The translations under genes and the position numbers were made by a program. Positions 25,006 through 34,434 of a DNA stretch of 60,306 bases are shown here, one piece after another. Source of the stretch: an uncultured Prevotella sp. (GTDB lineage Bacteria; Bacteroidota; Bacteroidia; Bacteroidales; Bacteroidaceae); assembly GCA_900314995.1 (NCBI GenBank), contig OMXK01000038.1:1-60306 (forward strand). Direction: 5' to 3'. Below the pieces are notes generated by a model that saw only the letters and a list, made by a program, of their open reading frames with translations, searched no databases and was not told where the DNA came from. The first letter of the stretch is position 1. Every line of letters begins with the position of its first letter.

Positions 25006-27405
25006 ATGAACTTTTCTATTAAGTATCCAGAAAACGAAGGGGGTATGAACGAGCGCATCAAGCGCCTGCGTCAGCAGAATTTTGACACCCCCACAACCTT
25101 GAGTATCGAACGCGCACTGATTGAGACCGCCTTCTATAAGGAGAACTATGGCACCATGCCTATCGCCGTGCTGCGTGCTAGGAATTTCTATGAGATATGC
25201 AAGAAGAAGACCTTGTATATCGGTGATGACGAACTGATCGTCGGTGAGCGCGGGCCGCTGCCGAAGGCTGTGCCTACCTTCCCGGAACTGACCTGTCATT
25301 CGGTGGAAGACCTGCACACCCTGAACGAACGTGAGTTGCAGCGTTATACCATCAGTCAGGAGGATATCGACACCTATGAACGGGAGGTCATCCCCTACTG
25401 GAAGGGTAAGACCCAGCGTGAGCGCATCTTCAACCATGTGTCGAAGGAGTGGGAGGAGGCCTACCATGCCGGTGTGTTCACCGAGTTTATGGAACAGCGT
25501 GCCGCTGGTCATACGGCCATGGATGGCAAGATGTATCACGAAGGACTGCTCGACGTGAAGGCACGTATCGAGAAGAAGATTGCCTCGCTCGACTATATCT
25601 ACGATCCCGAGGCTACCGACAAGCAGCAGGAACTGGAGGCAATGGCCATCTCCTGCGATGCCGCTATTCTCTTCGCTGAGCGTCATGCGGAACTGGCGGA
25701 ACAGATGGCTGCCAAAGAGCAGAACCCGCAGCGTAAGGCTGAGTTGGAGAAGATTGCCGATGTGTGTCACTGGGTACCGGCCCACGCCCCTCGCGATCTG
25801 TGGGAGGCGATTCAGATGTACTGGTTCGTACACCTTGGCACCGTAACCGAACTCAACGGCTGGGACTCGATGAATCCTGGTCATATCGACCAGCATCTGT
25901 TCCCCTTCTATCAGAAAGGTATTGCCGATGGTACATTGACACGCGACAAGGCCAAGGAACTGATCAGCTGTCTGTGGATCAAGTTCAATAACCAGCCTGC
26001 TCCTCCGAAGGTGGGTGTGACGGCCTTGGAGTCGGGAACGTATAACGACTTTACTAATATTAATATAGGTGGTGTGGATCGTAACGGCAACAGTGCCACG
26101 AACGAGATATCCTATATGATTCTGGAAATCCAGGAAGAGCTCCATGAGTTGCAGCCTGGCCTGAGCATCCACATTGCAGAGAATACGCCCGACGAGTTCC
26201 TGTTGGCAGGTATCAAGGTCATCCGTCAGGGACATGGCTATCCCTCGATCTTCAACCCCGACACCTATGTCAAGGAGATGGTACGTGCCGGTAAGTCGCT
26301 GGAGGATGCCCGTGAGGGAGGCTGCTCAGGCTGCATCGAGGTGGGTGCCTTCGGTAAGGAGGCCTATCTGCTGACGGGTTATCTGAACACACCGAAGATC
26401 CTGGAGATTACCCTGAATAATGGTATTGATCCGGAAACCGGCAAGAAGCTGGGACTTGAAACGGGTGATCCGCGTACGTTCAAGACCTTTGAGGAACTCT
26501 ATGAGGCCTGGCACAAGCAGATGGTGTATTTCGTGAACCTGAAACTCTCGGTGAATAACTACATCGAGCGCATGTTCTCCCTCTATGCCCCTGCCACTTT
26601 CCTCAGCCTCTATATCGACGACTGTATCGAAAAGGGAAAGGACTACTATAGTGGCGGTGCCCGTTATAACACGACCTATATCCAGTGTACCGGTCTCGGT
26701 ACGATTACCGACTGTTTCACGACGCTGAAGAAACATGTGTTCGAGGAGGGTAAGTACACGATGGACGAGATTCTGAAAGCCGTGGCCAAGAACTGGGAGG
26801 GTGAGGAGAAGATGCGCCAGTATATTCGCAACCATACACCGTTCTTCGGCAATGATGATGAGTATGCTGATACCATTGCCGTTCGTGTCTACGACGATCT
26901 GGTGAAGGCTATAGAAGGTCGCCCGAATACCCGTGGCGGCAAGACTGAACTCAATATGCTCTCGACGACCTGCCATAACTATTTCGGCTCTGTCTGTGGC
27001 GCAACGCCCAATGGCCGTATGGCCCACTTTGCCATCAGCGACGGCACATCGCCGGCTCATGGCTCCGACAGTCATGGCCCAACAGCCGTCATCAAGTCAT
27101 TGGGGAAACTGGATCAGACGAAGAGTGGCGGCACGCTGCTGAACGTAAGATTCGTACCGGCATTGCTGAAGCGTGAGGAAGACCAGAAGAAGCTGGGCAG
27201 TCTTATCCGTACTTACTTTAAGTTCGGCGGACATCATATCCAGTTTAACATCGTGGATACAGCTACGCTCTATGATGCCCAGAAGCATCCTGATGAATAC
27301 AAGGCTCTGCTGGTGCGCGTGGCCGGCTACTCTGACTATTTCAATGATATGACGGAGCAGTTGCAGAACGAGATCATCGCCCGTACTGAAAACGACGATT
27401 TGTAA
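25006..27405 (+). CDS. hypD: Glycyl radical enzyme, HypD-like (trans-4-hydroxy-L-proline dehydratase)
   Basis: An oxygen-sensitive glycyl radical enzyme. HypD dehydrates trans-4-hydroxy-L-proline to pyrroline-5-carboxylate. The 799-residue protein has the radical glycine Gly774 in RVAGYSDYF near the C-terminus and the thiyl cysteine Cys443 in [21 protein letters not shown], followed by Glu445 as in HypD (CxE). The segment around this cysteine is what points to HypD rather than pyruvate formate-lyase, glycerol or choline enzymes. An Asp-bearing [10 protein letters not shown] (Asp295) lies upstream. Its activase starts on the last base of its stop codon. Two Xaa-Pro aminopeptidases flank the pair, which fits use of proline- and hydroxyproline-containing peptides. 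Substrate assignment is by motif only. Confidence 0.85.
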   Translation: MNFSIKYPENEGGMNERIKRLRQQNFDTPTTLSIERALIETAFYKENYGTMPIAVLRARNFYEICKKKTLYIGDDELIVGERGPLPKAVPTFPELTCHSVEDLHTLNERELQRYTISQEDIDTYEREVIPYWKGKTQRERIFNHVSKEWEEAYHAGVFTEFMEQRAAGHTAMDGKMYHEGLLDVKARIEKKIASLDYIYDPEATDKQQELEAMAISCDAAILFAERHAELAEQMAAKEQNPQRKAELEKIADVCHWVPAHAPRDLWEAIQMYWFVHLGTVTELNGWDSMNPGHIDQHLFPFYQKGIADGTLTRDKAKELISCLWIKFNNQPAPPKVGVTALESGTYNDFTNINIGGVDRNGNSATNEISYMILEIQEELHELQPGLSIHIAENTPDEFLLAGIKVIRQGHGYPSIFNPDTYVKEMVRAGKSLEDAREGGCSGCIEVGAFGKEAYLLTGYLNTPKILEITLNNGIDPETGKKLGLETGDPRTFKTFEELYEAWHKQMVYFVNLKLSVNNYIERMFSLYAPATFLSLYIDDCIEKGKDYYSGGARYNTTYIQCTGLGTITDCFTTLKKHVFEEGKYTMDEILKAVAKNWEGEEKMRQYIRNHTPFFGNDDEYADTIAVRVYDDLVKAIEGRPNTRGGKTELNMLSTTCHNYFGSVCGATPNGRMAHFAISDGTSPAHGSDSHGPTAVIKSLGKLDQTKSGGTLLNVRFVPALLKREEDQKKLGSLIRTYFKFGGHHIQFNIVDTATLYDAQKHPDEYKALLVRVAGYSDYFNDMTEQLQNEIIARTENDDL

Positions 27406-28313
27406 TGGCACTGATATTCGATATCAAACGTTATGCGATAAATGATGGTCCGGGTATCCGGACCACCATTTTCCTAAAGGGTTGTCCGCTCCGCTGCGTG
27501 TGGTGCCATAACCCGGAGAGTTGGTCGCCGCAGCCTCAGAAACTCTATAAGAAAACCAAGTGTATCGGATGCCGGAGTTGTGTGGAGGTCTGTCCGCAAC
27601 AGGCTTTGGAACTGACGCCCGATGGCATCAGACCGACTCAGAATGCTTGCATCCTCTGTGGCAAGTGTACTGAGGAATGTCCCACTACCGCTTTGGAGAT
27701 GTGTGGCAAGGAATGGTCGATGGAGGCGCTGATGGCCGAGATAGAGAAGGAACGTCCGATTATGGAGGATAGTGGGGGAGGGGTGACCCTCTGTGGCGGA
27801 GAACCGCTGATGCATCCGGCGTTTACGTTGGAGATTCTTCACGAACTGGGGCAGCGCGGTTTCCATCGAACAGTAGATACAACCCTCTATGCCTCACAGG
27901 ATACGGTGGCGAAAGTAGCTGCCGCGTGTGAACTCTTCCTCGTCGACCTGAAACTGATGGACTCGGAGAAGCACCGCCAATATACCGGTGTTCCTAATGA
28001 GGTGATCCTTCAGAATATCCGTTATCTGGCTGAGGCCGGTAAGGATTTCTTCATCCGCATCCCCCTTATCGAGGGCGTGAATGCTGACGATGCGAATATG
28101 ACGGCTACGGCGGCGTTCCTTGAGGCTTTGCCTTGGGAGCGGCGTACCATTAATCTGTTGCCTTATCATGATGTCGGCAAGGACAAGCACCGTCGGATGT
28201 GGAGCGCTTATAATCCGCAGGGCTTCCAGATGGCGGCACCCTCAGAAGAGACGCAACGGCATTGTGCTGGTCTCTTGGAGTCTCATGGCTTCCGAGTTGT
28301 CATCGGAGGCTAA
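27405..28313 (+). CDS. hypE: Glycyl radical enzyme activase (radical SAM), HypE-like
   Basis: Uses S-adenosylmethionine and an iron-sulfur cluster to install the glycyl radical on the neighbouring enzyme. The 302-residue protein has the radical SAM motif with Cys27, Cys31 and Cys34 (GCPLRCVWC), then two ferredoxin-like clusters ([12 protein letters not shown] and [12 protein letters not shown]) at about residues 53-100, as in activases of the dehydratase type. [15 protein letters not shown] follows. Its ATG overlaps the stop codon of the HypD-like gene by one base, so translation is coupled. Confidence 0.93.
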   Translation: MALIFDIKRYAINDGPGIRTTIFLKGCPLRCVWCHNPESWSPQPQKLYKKTKCIGCRSCVEVCPQQALELTPDGIRPTQNACILCGKCTEECPTTALEMCGKEWSMEALMAEIEKERPIMEDSGGGVTLCGGEPLMHPAFTLEILHELGQRGFHRTVDTTLYASQDTVAKVAAACELFLVDLKLMDSEKHRQYTGVPNEVILQNIRYLAEAGKDFFIRIPLIEGVNADDANMTATAAFLEALPWERRTINLLPYHDVGKDKHRRMWSAYNPQGFQMAAPSEETQRHCAGLLESHGFRVVIGG

Positions 28314-28355
28314 TCCCTCAACACTCATCCTTAAACAATAAATGCTCAAAACAAT

Positions 28356-30173
28356 ATGAATCCAGTTAATCAACGCTTAGAAGACCTTCGTGAAGTGATG
28401 CGCCGTGAGCATCTCTCAGCTTGTATTTTCCCCAGTACCGACCCTCATCAGGGCGAATATATCCCCGATCATTGGAAAGGCCGTGAGTTTATCTCGGGCT
28501 TCAACGGTTCAGCTGGTACCGCTGTCGTTACACTCACTTCTGCTGCCCTCTGGACAGACTCCCGTTATTTCATTGCCGCAGCTGACCAGCTGAAAGGTAC
28601 GGAATACCAGCTGATGAAACTGAAGATCGAGGGTACGCCAACTATTGCGGAATGGTTGGGTAAAGAGTGTGGAGCCGGTACTGAGGTGAGCATTGACGGC
28701 TGGTGCAGTTCTTCCAATGCCGTGAAGGAGCTGATAGCCGATTTGCGCAAGGAAGGTGGCATCACCGTGCGGACTAATCTGGATCCGCTGAAGCTGATAT
28801 GGCGTAATCGTCCCGTCATCCCCGAGAACCCCGTAGAGCTGTATCCCTTGAAGTATGCCGGGGAAAGTGCAAAAGATAAGATTGCCCGTATCCGAGAGGC
28901 ACTCCGTAAGCGTCATGCCGACGGTATGCTGATGGCTGCCCTCGATGATATCGCCTGGACGCTGAACCTGCGTGGTACCGATGTACATTGTAACCCCGTG
29001 TTCGTCTCCTATCTGCTGATTTCCTCGAAGACGGTTACATTATATATTAATAAGGTGAAACTCTCGCCGGAGGTATTGGCCTACCTGGATGCTGAGAATA
29101 TCAAGGTGGAAAATTACGAACAGGTGGAGAATGGTCTGAAGCAATACTTCGAGTATAATATCCTGCTCGATCCTGACGAGGTGAACTACCGTCTCTATGA
29201 GGTCGTCAAGAACAAAGGTAGACAGAATAGTTGTCCCCAGACGGAAATCGTTGAGGAAGAGTCGCCTGTGAAGCGGATGAAGACGGTGAAGAACGACACG
29301 GAAATTGCGGGTTTTAGGTCTGCGATGCTGAAAGACGGCATCGCCATGACGAAATTTCTCTACTGGCTCTCCGGCTATATCGGGAAACCTGAGATATCAG
29401 AACTAACGGAAATCGCGATTGATGAGAAACTGACCTCGTTGCGAGCCGAACAACCTCTCTACCGCGATATCTCCTTCGATACCATCGCCGGCTATGGCAC
29501 CCATGCCGCCATCGTTCACTATGAAGCCACTCCAGAGACAGATATCCCCTTGCAACCTAAGGGTATGCTGTTGCTCGACAGTGGTGCCCAGTATCTCGAA
29601 GGCACGACAGATATTACCCGTACCATCGCCCTCGGACCGCTTACTGATCTGGAAAAGCAGATATATACTCTCGTGCTCAAAGGCCATATCCAGATAGAAC
29701 TCTGTAAGTTCCCAAGCGGATCCAGCGGTACCCAGATTGATATCCTGGCCCGTAAGGATATGTGGCGTGAAGGTCTGAACTACCTGCACGGCACAGGTCA
29801 TGGCGTAGGCACCTATCTGAATGTCCACGAAGGTCCCCACCAGTTCCGTTTGGAGTGGAAGCCAGCCCCGCTAGTGGCAGGCATGACGATTACCGATGAA
29901 CCAGGCATCTACCTCCCGGACCGTTGCGGCGCCCGCACAGAGAACACTTTGCTGATCGTACCCTACAAGGAGACAGAATTCGGCAAGTTCCTCCAGTTCG
30001 AGTCGCTCACCCTCTGTCCCATCGACAAAGCCCCCATTCTCATCGAGATGATGACCCAAGAGGAAATCCAATGGCTCAACGACTACCATCAGCGCGTCTT
30101 CGATACCCTCTCCCCCCATCTCTCTGACGATGAGGCTGCCTGGCTCCGCGAAGCCTGCGCCCCACTTACATAA
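28356..30173 (+). CDS. Xaa-Pro aminopeptidase, long APP1-like type (M24B)
   Basis: A second Xaa-Pro aminopeptidase, 605 residues, of the three-domain type related to eukaryotic aminopeptidase P. It opens with LREVMRREHLSACIFPSTDPHQGEYIP..., typical of this type, with GFNGSAGTAVV and WTDSRYF. The C-terminal catalytic domain holds DSGAQYLEGTTDITRT (two metal Asp), GTGHGVGTYLNVHEGP (metal His) and DEPGIYLPD and ARTENTL (metal Glu). No signal peptide, so cytoplasmic. It follows the HypE-like gene by 42 bases with no visible terminator, so it may share the transcript. Confidence 0.94.
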   Translation: MNPVNQRLEDLREVMRREHLSACIFPSTDPHQGEYIPDHWKGREFISGFNGSAGTAVVTLTSAALWTDSRYFIAAADQLKGTEYQLMKLKIEGTPTIAEWLGKECGAGTEVSIDGWCSSSNAVKELIADLRKEGGITVRTNLDPLKLIWRNRPVIPENPVELYPLKYAGESAKDKIARIREALRKRHADGMLMAALDDIAWTLNLRGTDVHCNPVFVSYLLISSKTVTLYINKVKLSPEVLAYLDAENIKVENYEQVENGLKQYFEYNILLDPDEVNYRLYEVVKNKGRQNSCPQTEIVEEESPVKRMKTVKNDTEIAGFRSAMLKDGIAMTKFLYWLSGYIGKPEISELTEIAIDEKLTSLRAEQPLYRDISFDTIAGYGTHAAIVHYEATPETDIPLQPKGMLLLDSGAQYLEGTTDITRTIALGPLTDLEKQIYTLVLKGHIQIELCKFPSGSSGTQIDILARKDMWREGLNYLHGTGHGVGTYLNVHEGPHQFRLEWKPAPLVAGMTITDEPGIYLPDRCGARTENTLLIVPYKETEFGKFLQFESLTLCPIDKAPILIEMMTQEEIQWLNDYHQRVFDTLSPHLSDDEAAWLREACAPLT

Positions 30174-30179
30174 ACTGTT

Positions 30180-30413
30180 ATGATGACTCACCAAGAAAGA
30201 CTCTGCAGGGCCGGAGGCTGCTCCGTGATGAAGGATGTCTATTGCTACGCAGAGGTCGTGCCAGAGATACCCTCATCTCAGGATTCAATGGACGGACCTC
30301 CTTTCGAGTGGTGGCACTATGAGAACACCACGCTCCATGTGCCCACAGCCTCCGTTGCCGCCTATAAGGCTCACAAGGAATGGGGCCAGTTTAAAAATAT
30401 CGTGGATATGTAA
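30180..30413 (+). pseudogene. Remnant: C-terminal tail of a BspA-type leucine-rich repeat protein
   Basis: A 77-codon frame with no signal peptide. Its second half (VYCYAEVVPEIP, then TLHVPTASVAAYKAHKEWGQFKNIV) matches the end of BspA-type leucine-rich repeat surface proteins of Prevotella and relatives, where this segment closes a much longer protein. No repeats precede it here; the preceding gene stops 6 bases upstream. It is probably the leftover of a deleted surface-protein gene, though a short expressed peptide cannot be excluded. Confidence 0.6.
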
Positions 30414-30452
30414 TCTCTTCCCTGCCATTCTGTTCGCGGAGCCTGAAGAAGC

Positions 30453-30771
30453 AAAACGGTTACGGTTACAGTTGTAACCATGTAACCGTTTCTTTATTTG
30501 TAACCATGAAATAAGTTTACAAAATTGAATCATACCCTAAAGATGTCGAGTTTGCCGTAATGTAAGCACTGGTTTCATTACGACAAACTACCCTTTTAGT
30601 CCCTATAAACTCAGTGTTTGCTACCGATAAACTTAATGCCTTGTAACTAGTTGTGTGTCAGATGGATACAAAATGGAGCCTTTAAATTGGTGAATTTTGA
30701 AATTAGTTTACAAAAGTGATCTGTCGAATCGTAAAAGGTTACATGGTTACAGCTGTAACCGTAACCGTTTT
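30453..30771. repeat. Gene-free element with near-perfect 35-base inverted terminal arms built from GGTTAC
   Basis: The stretch 30414-30979 holds no gene. The arms 30453-30487 and 30737-30771 are inverted copies differing at about one base. Each arm is itself a hairpin made of GGTTAC(A) units facing TGTAACC units (left units at 30458, 30464, 30473 and 30481; right units at 30737, 30745, 30754 and 30761). Just inside, a 21-base direct repeat with two mismatches lies at 30508-30528 and 30699-30719 (core AGTTTACAAAA). The centre at 30554-30589 shares words with the element at 20.5 kb: CGTAATGTAAGCAC and TTCATTACGACA. It ends about 110 bases before the rpsU promoter. Confidence 0.8.
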
Positions 30772-30880
30772 CAGCATTGATGATCATCGTCAATGAGTGT
30801 CCTTTCATACCCAATAACCTCAATGTTTTGTGGGATAAAGGCGGAAAATTAGGTTGATTTTAATAAAAATAAGGTAAAAA

Positions 30881-30912
30881 CTTGGTGGATTCCTAAAAAT
30901 GTTGTAACTTTG
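30881..30912 (+). promoter_or_regulatory. Promoter of rpsU
   Basis: CTTG at 30881-30884 and TAACTTTG at 30905-30912 with a 20-base spacer. The rpsU start codon is 67 bases downstream, leaving a short leader with a possible CGCTT/AAGCG stem near 30917-30946. Confidence 0.7.
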
Positions 30913-30979
30913 CACCCGCTTTTCGTGGCACCTGTGCCCGAAGCGTTAAGTTTAACATAAAATTTAAAGCAAAAGACAA

Positions 30980-31171
30980 ATGATTATTGTACCAGTAAAA
31001 GAAGGCGAGAACATCGAGAAGGCCCTCAAGAAGTTCAAGAGAAAGTTCGAAAAGACAGGTGTTGTTAAAGAGTTGCGTCGTCGTCAGCAGTTCGACAAGC
31101 CGTCTGTTCTGAAGCGCCTTAAGATGGAGCACGCCGTTTACGTACAGCAGCTCCGTACTAACGAGGAATAA
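30980..31171 (+). CDS. rpsU: 30S ribosomal protein S21
   Basis: Small-subunit ribosomal protein, 63 residues, starting MIIVPVKEGENIEKALKKFKR and very rich in Lys and Arg, the normal size and sequence pattern of S21. It lies upstream of xerC and hpf, a neighbourhood common in Bacteroidota. Confidence 0.96.
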   Translation: MIIVPVKEGENIEKALKKFKRKFEKTGVVKELRRRQQFDKPSVLKRLKMEHAVYVQQLRTNEE

Positions 31172-31188
31172 AAAAATATTCCCGAAAA

Positions 31189-31220
31189 TTTGGTAGTTTC
31201 GAAAAATTTCCGTAAATTCG
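31189..31220 (+). promoter_or_regulatory. Probable promoter of xerC
   Basis: TTTG at 31189-31192 and TAAATTCG at 31213-31220 with a 20-base spacer; the -7 box has one mismatch to TAnnTTTG. The start codon is 22 bases downstream. Confidence 0.5.
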
Positions 31221-31242
31221 TAGCCGAAAAGACATATCGGCA

Positions 31243-32121
31243 ATGATTGACCAGTTTCTGAACTACCTGCGCTACGAGCGGAACACTTCTCCGCTGACTG
31301 TGCAGACATACGAGGAAGGCCTTCGGGAGTTTGAATCGTATCTGAATCTTAGGGATGAAGGACTCTCTCTAGATAAGGTTGATACCGATCTGATCCGTGA
31401 CTGGATGGAGAGTCTGATGGATAAAGGAAACACTGCCTCAACGATTAATAAGAAGTTGAGCGCATTGCGTTCCTTTTATCGCTTTTCCCTTAAACGGAAT
31501 CTGGTTGAGAAAGATCCTGCCCACTGCATTACCGGACCGAAGAAGTCGAAGCCGTTGCCCCAGTTCCTTAGGGAGGGGGAAATGGATCGGCTGCTCGATG
31601 CATTGGAATGGAAGGGTAATTATAAAGAGGTTCGCGCGCGTACCATATTAATATTATTCTATGAGGCAGGGTTAAGACGTTCTGAACTGACGGGGCTCGA
31701 TGACGAAGATGTGGATTTCTCTGTAGGTCAGCTGAAGGTGACTGGTAAGCGGAACAAACAGCGGATAATCCCCTTCGGTGCCGAATTGGGCGAGGCGCTT
31801 GCTGGCTATATGGCTATCCGCGATGCCCAGATGGTGAAGAACAGCAAGGCGCTGTTCCTGAGCGACAAGGGAGAGCGGATGACGGGAGATCAGGTGTATG
31901 CCATCGTGCATAAGTATCTGACGGCGGTCACCTCGCTGAAGAAACGGTCGCCCCACGTGCTGCGCCACACCTTTGCGACGGCCATGCTGAACAACGGCGC
32001 GGGACTTGAGAGCATCAAGAAGCTGCTGGGCCATGAGAGCGTCTCTACGACGGAGATCTATGCCCACACCACGTTCGAACAGTTAAAGCGAGTTTACAAA
32101 GAGGCTCATCCTAGAGCCTGA
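31243..32121 (+). CDS. xerC: Tyrosine recombinase XerC/XerD type
   Basis: Site-specific recombinase that resolves chromosome dimers at dif. The 292-residue protein has an N-terminal SAM-like core-binding domain (FLNYLRYERNTSPLTVQTYEEGL) and a C-terminal catalytic domain. Catalytic residues are present: Arg145 (GLRRSEL), His238 and Arg241 (HVLRHTFAT), His264 (LGHES) and Tyr273 (TTEIYAHT). Length and its place between rpsU and hpf mark it as the housekeeping recombinase rather than a mobile-element integrase; XerC versus XerD is not settled by sequence alone. Confidence 0.92.
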   Translation: MIDQFLNYLRYERNTSPLTVQTYEEGLREFESYLNLRDEGLSLDKVDTDLIRDWMESLMDKGNTASTINKKLSALRSFYRFSLKRNLVEKDPAHCITGPKKSKPLPQFLREGEMDRLLDALEWKGNYKEVRARTILILFYEAGLRRSELTGLDDEDVDFSVGQLKVTGKRNKQRIIPFGAELGEALAGYMAIRDAQMVKNSKALFLSDKGERMTGDQVYAIVHKYLTAVTSLKKRSPHVLRHTFATAMLNNGAGLESIKKLLGHESVSTTEIYAHTTFEQLKRVYKEAHPRA

Positions 32122-32154
32122 TCCTTATTAATAACTATTTAAATTGAGGTAACT

Positions 32155-32454
32155 ATGGAGATTAAGATTCAGTCGATTCATTTCGACGCTACCGAGAAGT
32201 TGCAGGCGTTCATCGAAAAGAAGGTCGCCAAGTTGGAAAAATCTTTTGAGGATATACAGAAAGTAGAGGTGCAGTGCAAACTGGTCAAGCCCGCTACCGC
32301 CCAGAACAAGGAAGTGAGCCTTTCTGTGGCAGTGCCTGGAAGTACATTGTTTGTTGAAAAGACAAGTGACACTTTTGAGGAAAGTACCGACCTTTGTGTC
32401 GACTCAATGCGGGCTCAACTCCAGAAATTCAAGGAAAAATTAAGGAATAGATAA
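32155..32454 (+). CDS. hpf: Ribosome hibernation promoting factor (short HPF/YfiA type)
   Basis: Binds the decoding region of idle 30S subunits and blocks translation in stationary phase. The 99-residue protein starts MEIKIQSIHFDATEKLQAFIEKK and ends in a Lys-rich helix (MRAQLQKFKEKL), matching the short HPF family. It follows xerC by 33 bases and is probably co-transcribed with it. Confidence 0.92.
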   Translation: MEIKIQSIHFDATEKLQAFIEKKVAKLEKSFEDIQKVEVQCKLVKPATAQNKEVSLSVAVPGSTLFVEKTSDTFEESTDLCVDSMRAQLQKFKEKLRNR

Positions 32455-32471
32455 AAAAACTTGGGAAAAGT

Positions 32472-32502
32472 TTTGGTAATTCAAAAATAAGTAGTAACTT
32501 TG
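32472..32502 (+). promoter_or_regulatory. Promoter of the tRNA-tuf-secE-nusG operon
   Basis: TTTG at 32472-32475 and TAACTTTG at 32495-32502 with a 19-base spacer, a strong match. The leader up to the first tRNA contains a 9-bp inverted repeat (32502-32510 with 32540-32548). Confidence 0.82.
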
Positions 32503-32556
32503 CAGCCGTTTTCCGACAGGTCGTAAATCTGAAACAGAGAACGGCTGCTTAGAAAA

Positions 32557-32630
32557 GCCTCTTTAGCTCAGTTGGCCAGAGCACGTGATTTGTAATCTCG
32601 GGGTCGTTGGTTCGAATCCGACAAGAGGCT
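32557..32630 (+). tRNA. tRNA-Thr (anticodon TGT)
   Basis: Cloverleaf with acceptor stem GCCTCTT/AAGAGGC, D-arm AGCTCAGTTGG, anticodon TGT at 32591-32593 in a 7-base loop, T-arm with GGTTCGAATCC and discriminator T. The CCA end is not encoded. First of four tRNAs ahead of tuf. Confidence 0.95.
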
Positions 32631-32688
32631 CAAAAGTACGGAAACGGGGAATATGGCTTCCCCCTCGCCTGAAGAGGTGAGAAGAAAT

Positions 32689-32771
32689 GGGTGTTTTCCA
32701 GAGTGGCCAAATGGGGCAGACTGTAAATCTGCTGTCTTTCGACTTCGGTGGTTCGAATCCATCAGCACCCA
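32689..32771 (+). tRNA. tRNA-Tyr (anticodon GTA)
   Basis: Class II tRNA with a long variable arm: acceptor stem GGGTGTT/AGCACCC, anticodon GTA at 32723-32725, T-arm GGTTCGAATCC, discriminator A. The 83-base length fits tRNA-Tyr. Confidence 0.94.
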
Positions 32772-32788
32772 CTCTCAAGAGACGTTTC

Positions 32789-32861
32789 GCGGAAATAGCT
32801 CAGTTGATAGAGCACTAGCCTTCCAAGCTGGGGGTCGCGGGTTTGAGCCCCGTTTTCCGCT
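32789..32861 (+). tRNA. tRNA-Gly (anticodon TCC)
   Basis: Acceptor stem GCGGAAA/TTTCCGC, D-arm AGCTCAGTTGA, anticodon TCC at 32822-32824, T-arm GGGTTTGAGCCC, discriminator T. Confidence 0.94.
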
Positions 32862-32940
32862 CAAAGTTGCGATCACGCGAGAGCAGAAAGTTCGCTTTTT
32901 GCCGAGCAAAAGCAACTTCGCACTTTGAAGTGCAAAACTC

Positions 32941-33012
<72 letters not shown>

Positions 33013-33073
33013 CTCTTGTATGAAGGAGGAAACTGAAAATTCAGAATTATATAACATTTAATAAACAAGTAAA

Positions 33074-34258
33074 ATGGCAAAAGAGCAATTTGTGCGCACC
33101 AAACCGCACGTAAACATTGGTACTATCGGTCACGTTGACCACGGTAAGACAACTCTGACAGCTGCTATCACCACCGTTCTGGCAAAGCAGGGTCTCTCTG
33201 AGGTTAAGTCATTCGATCAGATTGACAACGCTCCTGAGGAGAAGGAGCGCGGTATCACTATCAACACCGCTCACGTTGAGTACGAGACTGCAAAGCGTCA
33301 CTATGCTCACGTTGACTGCCCGGGTCACGCTGACTATGTGAAGAACATGGTAACTGGTGCTGCCCAGATGGATGGTGCTATCCTTGTTGTAGCTGCTACT
33401 GACGGTCCTATGCCTCAGACTCGTGAGCACGTTCTGCTTGCTCGTCAGGTAAACGTTCCCCGTCTGGTTGTTTTCCTGAACAAGTGTGATATGGTTGACG
33501 ATGAGGAGATGCTGGAGCTCGTTGAGATGGAGGTCCGCGAGATTCTGGAGCAGTATGAGTTCGAGGAAGATACTCCTATCATCCGTGGTTCTGCACTCGG
33601 TGCACTGAACGGTGTTGAGAAGTGGGAGCAGAAGGTTATGGAGCTGATGGATACCTGCGACACATGGATCCAGGAGCCTCCTCGTGCTACCGACAAGCCC
33701 TTCCTGATGCCTGTTGAGGACGTGTTCTCTATCACAGGTCGTGGTACTGTTGCTACTGGTCGTATCGAGACTGGTGTGATCCACGTAGGTGATGAGGTTG
33801 AGCTGCTCGGTCTTGGTGAGGACAAGAAGTCAGTTGTTACTGGCGTTGAGATGTTCCGCAAGATTCTTGACGAGGGTCAGGCTGGTGATAACGTAGGTCT
33901 GCTGCTCCGTGGTATCGACAAGAACGAGATCAAGCGCGGTATGGTGCTCTGCCATCCGGGTCAGATCAAGCCCTTCAAGAAGTTCAAGGCTTCTATCTAT
34001 GTCCTGAAGAAGGAAGAGGGTGGCCGTCACACTCCATTCGGAAATAAGTATCGTCCCCAGTTCTACCTCCGCACCATGGACTGCACAGGTGAGATTACTC
34101 TCCCCGCAGGTGTTGAGATGGTAATGCCTGGTGATAACGTAGAGATCACTGTTGAGTTGATTTACGCTGTTGCTCTGAACAAGGGTCTGCGTTTCGCTAT
34201 CCGTGAAGGTGGCCGCACCGTTGGTTCTGGTCAGATCACAGAGGTTTACGAGGACTAA
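33074..34258 (+). CDS. tuf: Elongation factor Tu
   Basis: GTPase that delivers aminoacyl-tRNA to the ribosome. The 394-residue protein has the P-loop GHVDHGKT near residues 18-26, the switch segment [21 protein letters not shown] and NKCD, followed by the two beta-barrel domains. It lies between the Thr-Tyr-Gly-Thr tRNA cluster and tRNA-Trp, in a single transcription unit. Confidence 0.98.
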   Translation: MAKEQFVRTKPHVNIGTIGHVDHGKTTLTAAITTVLAKQGLSEVKSFDQIDNAPEEKERGITINTAHVEYETAKRHYAHVDCPGHADYVKNMVTGAAQMDGAILVVAATDGPMPQTREHVLLARQVNVPRLVVFLNKCDMVDDEEMLELVEMEVREILEQYEFEEDTPIIRGSALGALNGVEKWEQKVMELMDTCDTWIQEPPRATDKPFLMPVEDVFSITGRGTVATGRIETGVIHVGDEVELLGLGEDKKSVVTGVEMFRKILDEGQAGDNVGLLLRGIDKNEIKRGMVLCHPGQIKPFKKFKASIYVLKKEEGGRHTPFGNKYRPQFYLRTMDCTGEITLPAGVEMVMPGDNVEITVELIYAVALNKGLRFAIREGGRTVGSGQITEVYED

Positions 34259-34311
34259 TCCTCTAAGATCTCTAGACTCTAGAAATTCTAGTTAAACTAG
34301 ATATAAAAAAC

Positions 34312-34335
34312 AGCCCCCGCTTATGGGCGGGGGCT
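34312..34335 (+). terminator. GC-rich hairpin after tuf (terminator or attenuator)
   Basis: A perfect 9-bp stem (34312-34320 with 34327-34335) with a 6-base loop, 53 bases after the tuf stop. There is no T-run, and tRNA-Trp starts 6 bases later, so it may act as a partial terminator or a processing site rather than a full stop. Confidence 0.55.
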
Positions 34336-34340
34336 TACTT

Positions 34341-34413
34341 ACGGGAATAGCTCAGTTGGTAGAGCATCGGTCTCCAAAACCGAGGGTCGTGGGTTCGAGT
34401 CCTCCTTCCCGTG
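34341..34413 (+). tRNA. tRNA-Trp (anticodon CCA)
   Basis: Acceptor stem ACGGGAA/TTCCCGT, D-arm AGCTCAGTTGG, anticodon CCA at 34374-34376, T-arm GGGTTCGAGTCC, discriminator G. Located between tuf and secE. Confidence 0.95.
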
Positions 34414-34434
34414 CAAATAATAAAGATAAAGATT

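Noticed and set aside
24595-26235. 546-codon minus-strand open frame opposite pepP and hypD
   Set aside because: It lies wholly across two well-supported genes, has no promoter or family motif, and looks like a shadow of their codon usage.
25006-27405. Pyruvate formate-lyase assignment for the glycyl radical enzyme
   Set aside because: The active-site segment has a single cysteine followed by Glu (GCIE) rather than the adjacent Cys-Cys of pyruvate formate-lyase, and the activase carries extra ferredoxin-type clusters.
31243-32121. Tyrosine recombinase as a mobile-element integrase
   Set aside because: Its length, neighbours rpsU and hpf, and absence of attachment-site repeats point to the housekeeping Xer recombinase.
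34261-34311. Repeated CTAG words after tuf as a regulatory site
   Set aside because: Several short overlapping palindromes are visible, but none forms a convincing single structure and similar words recur after rplL; I could not support a call.
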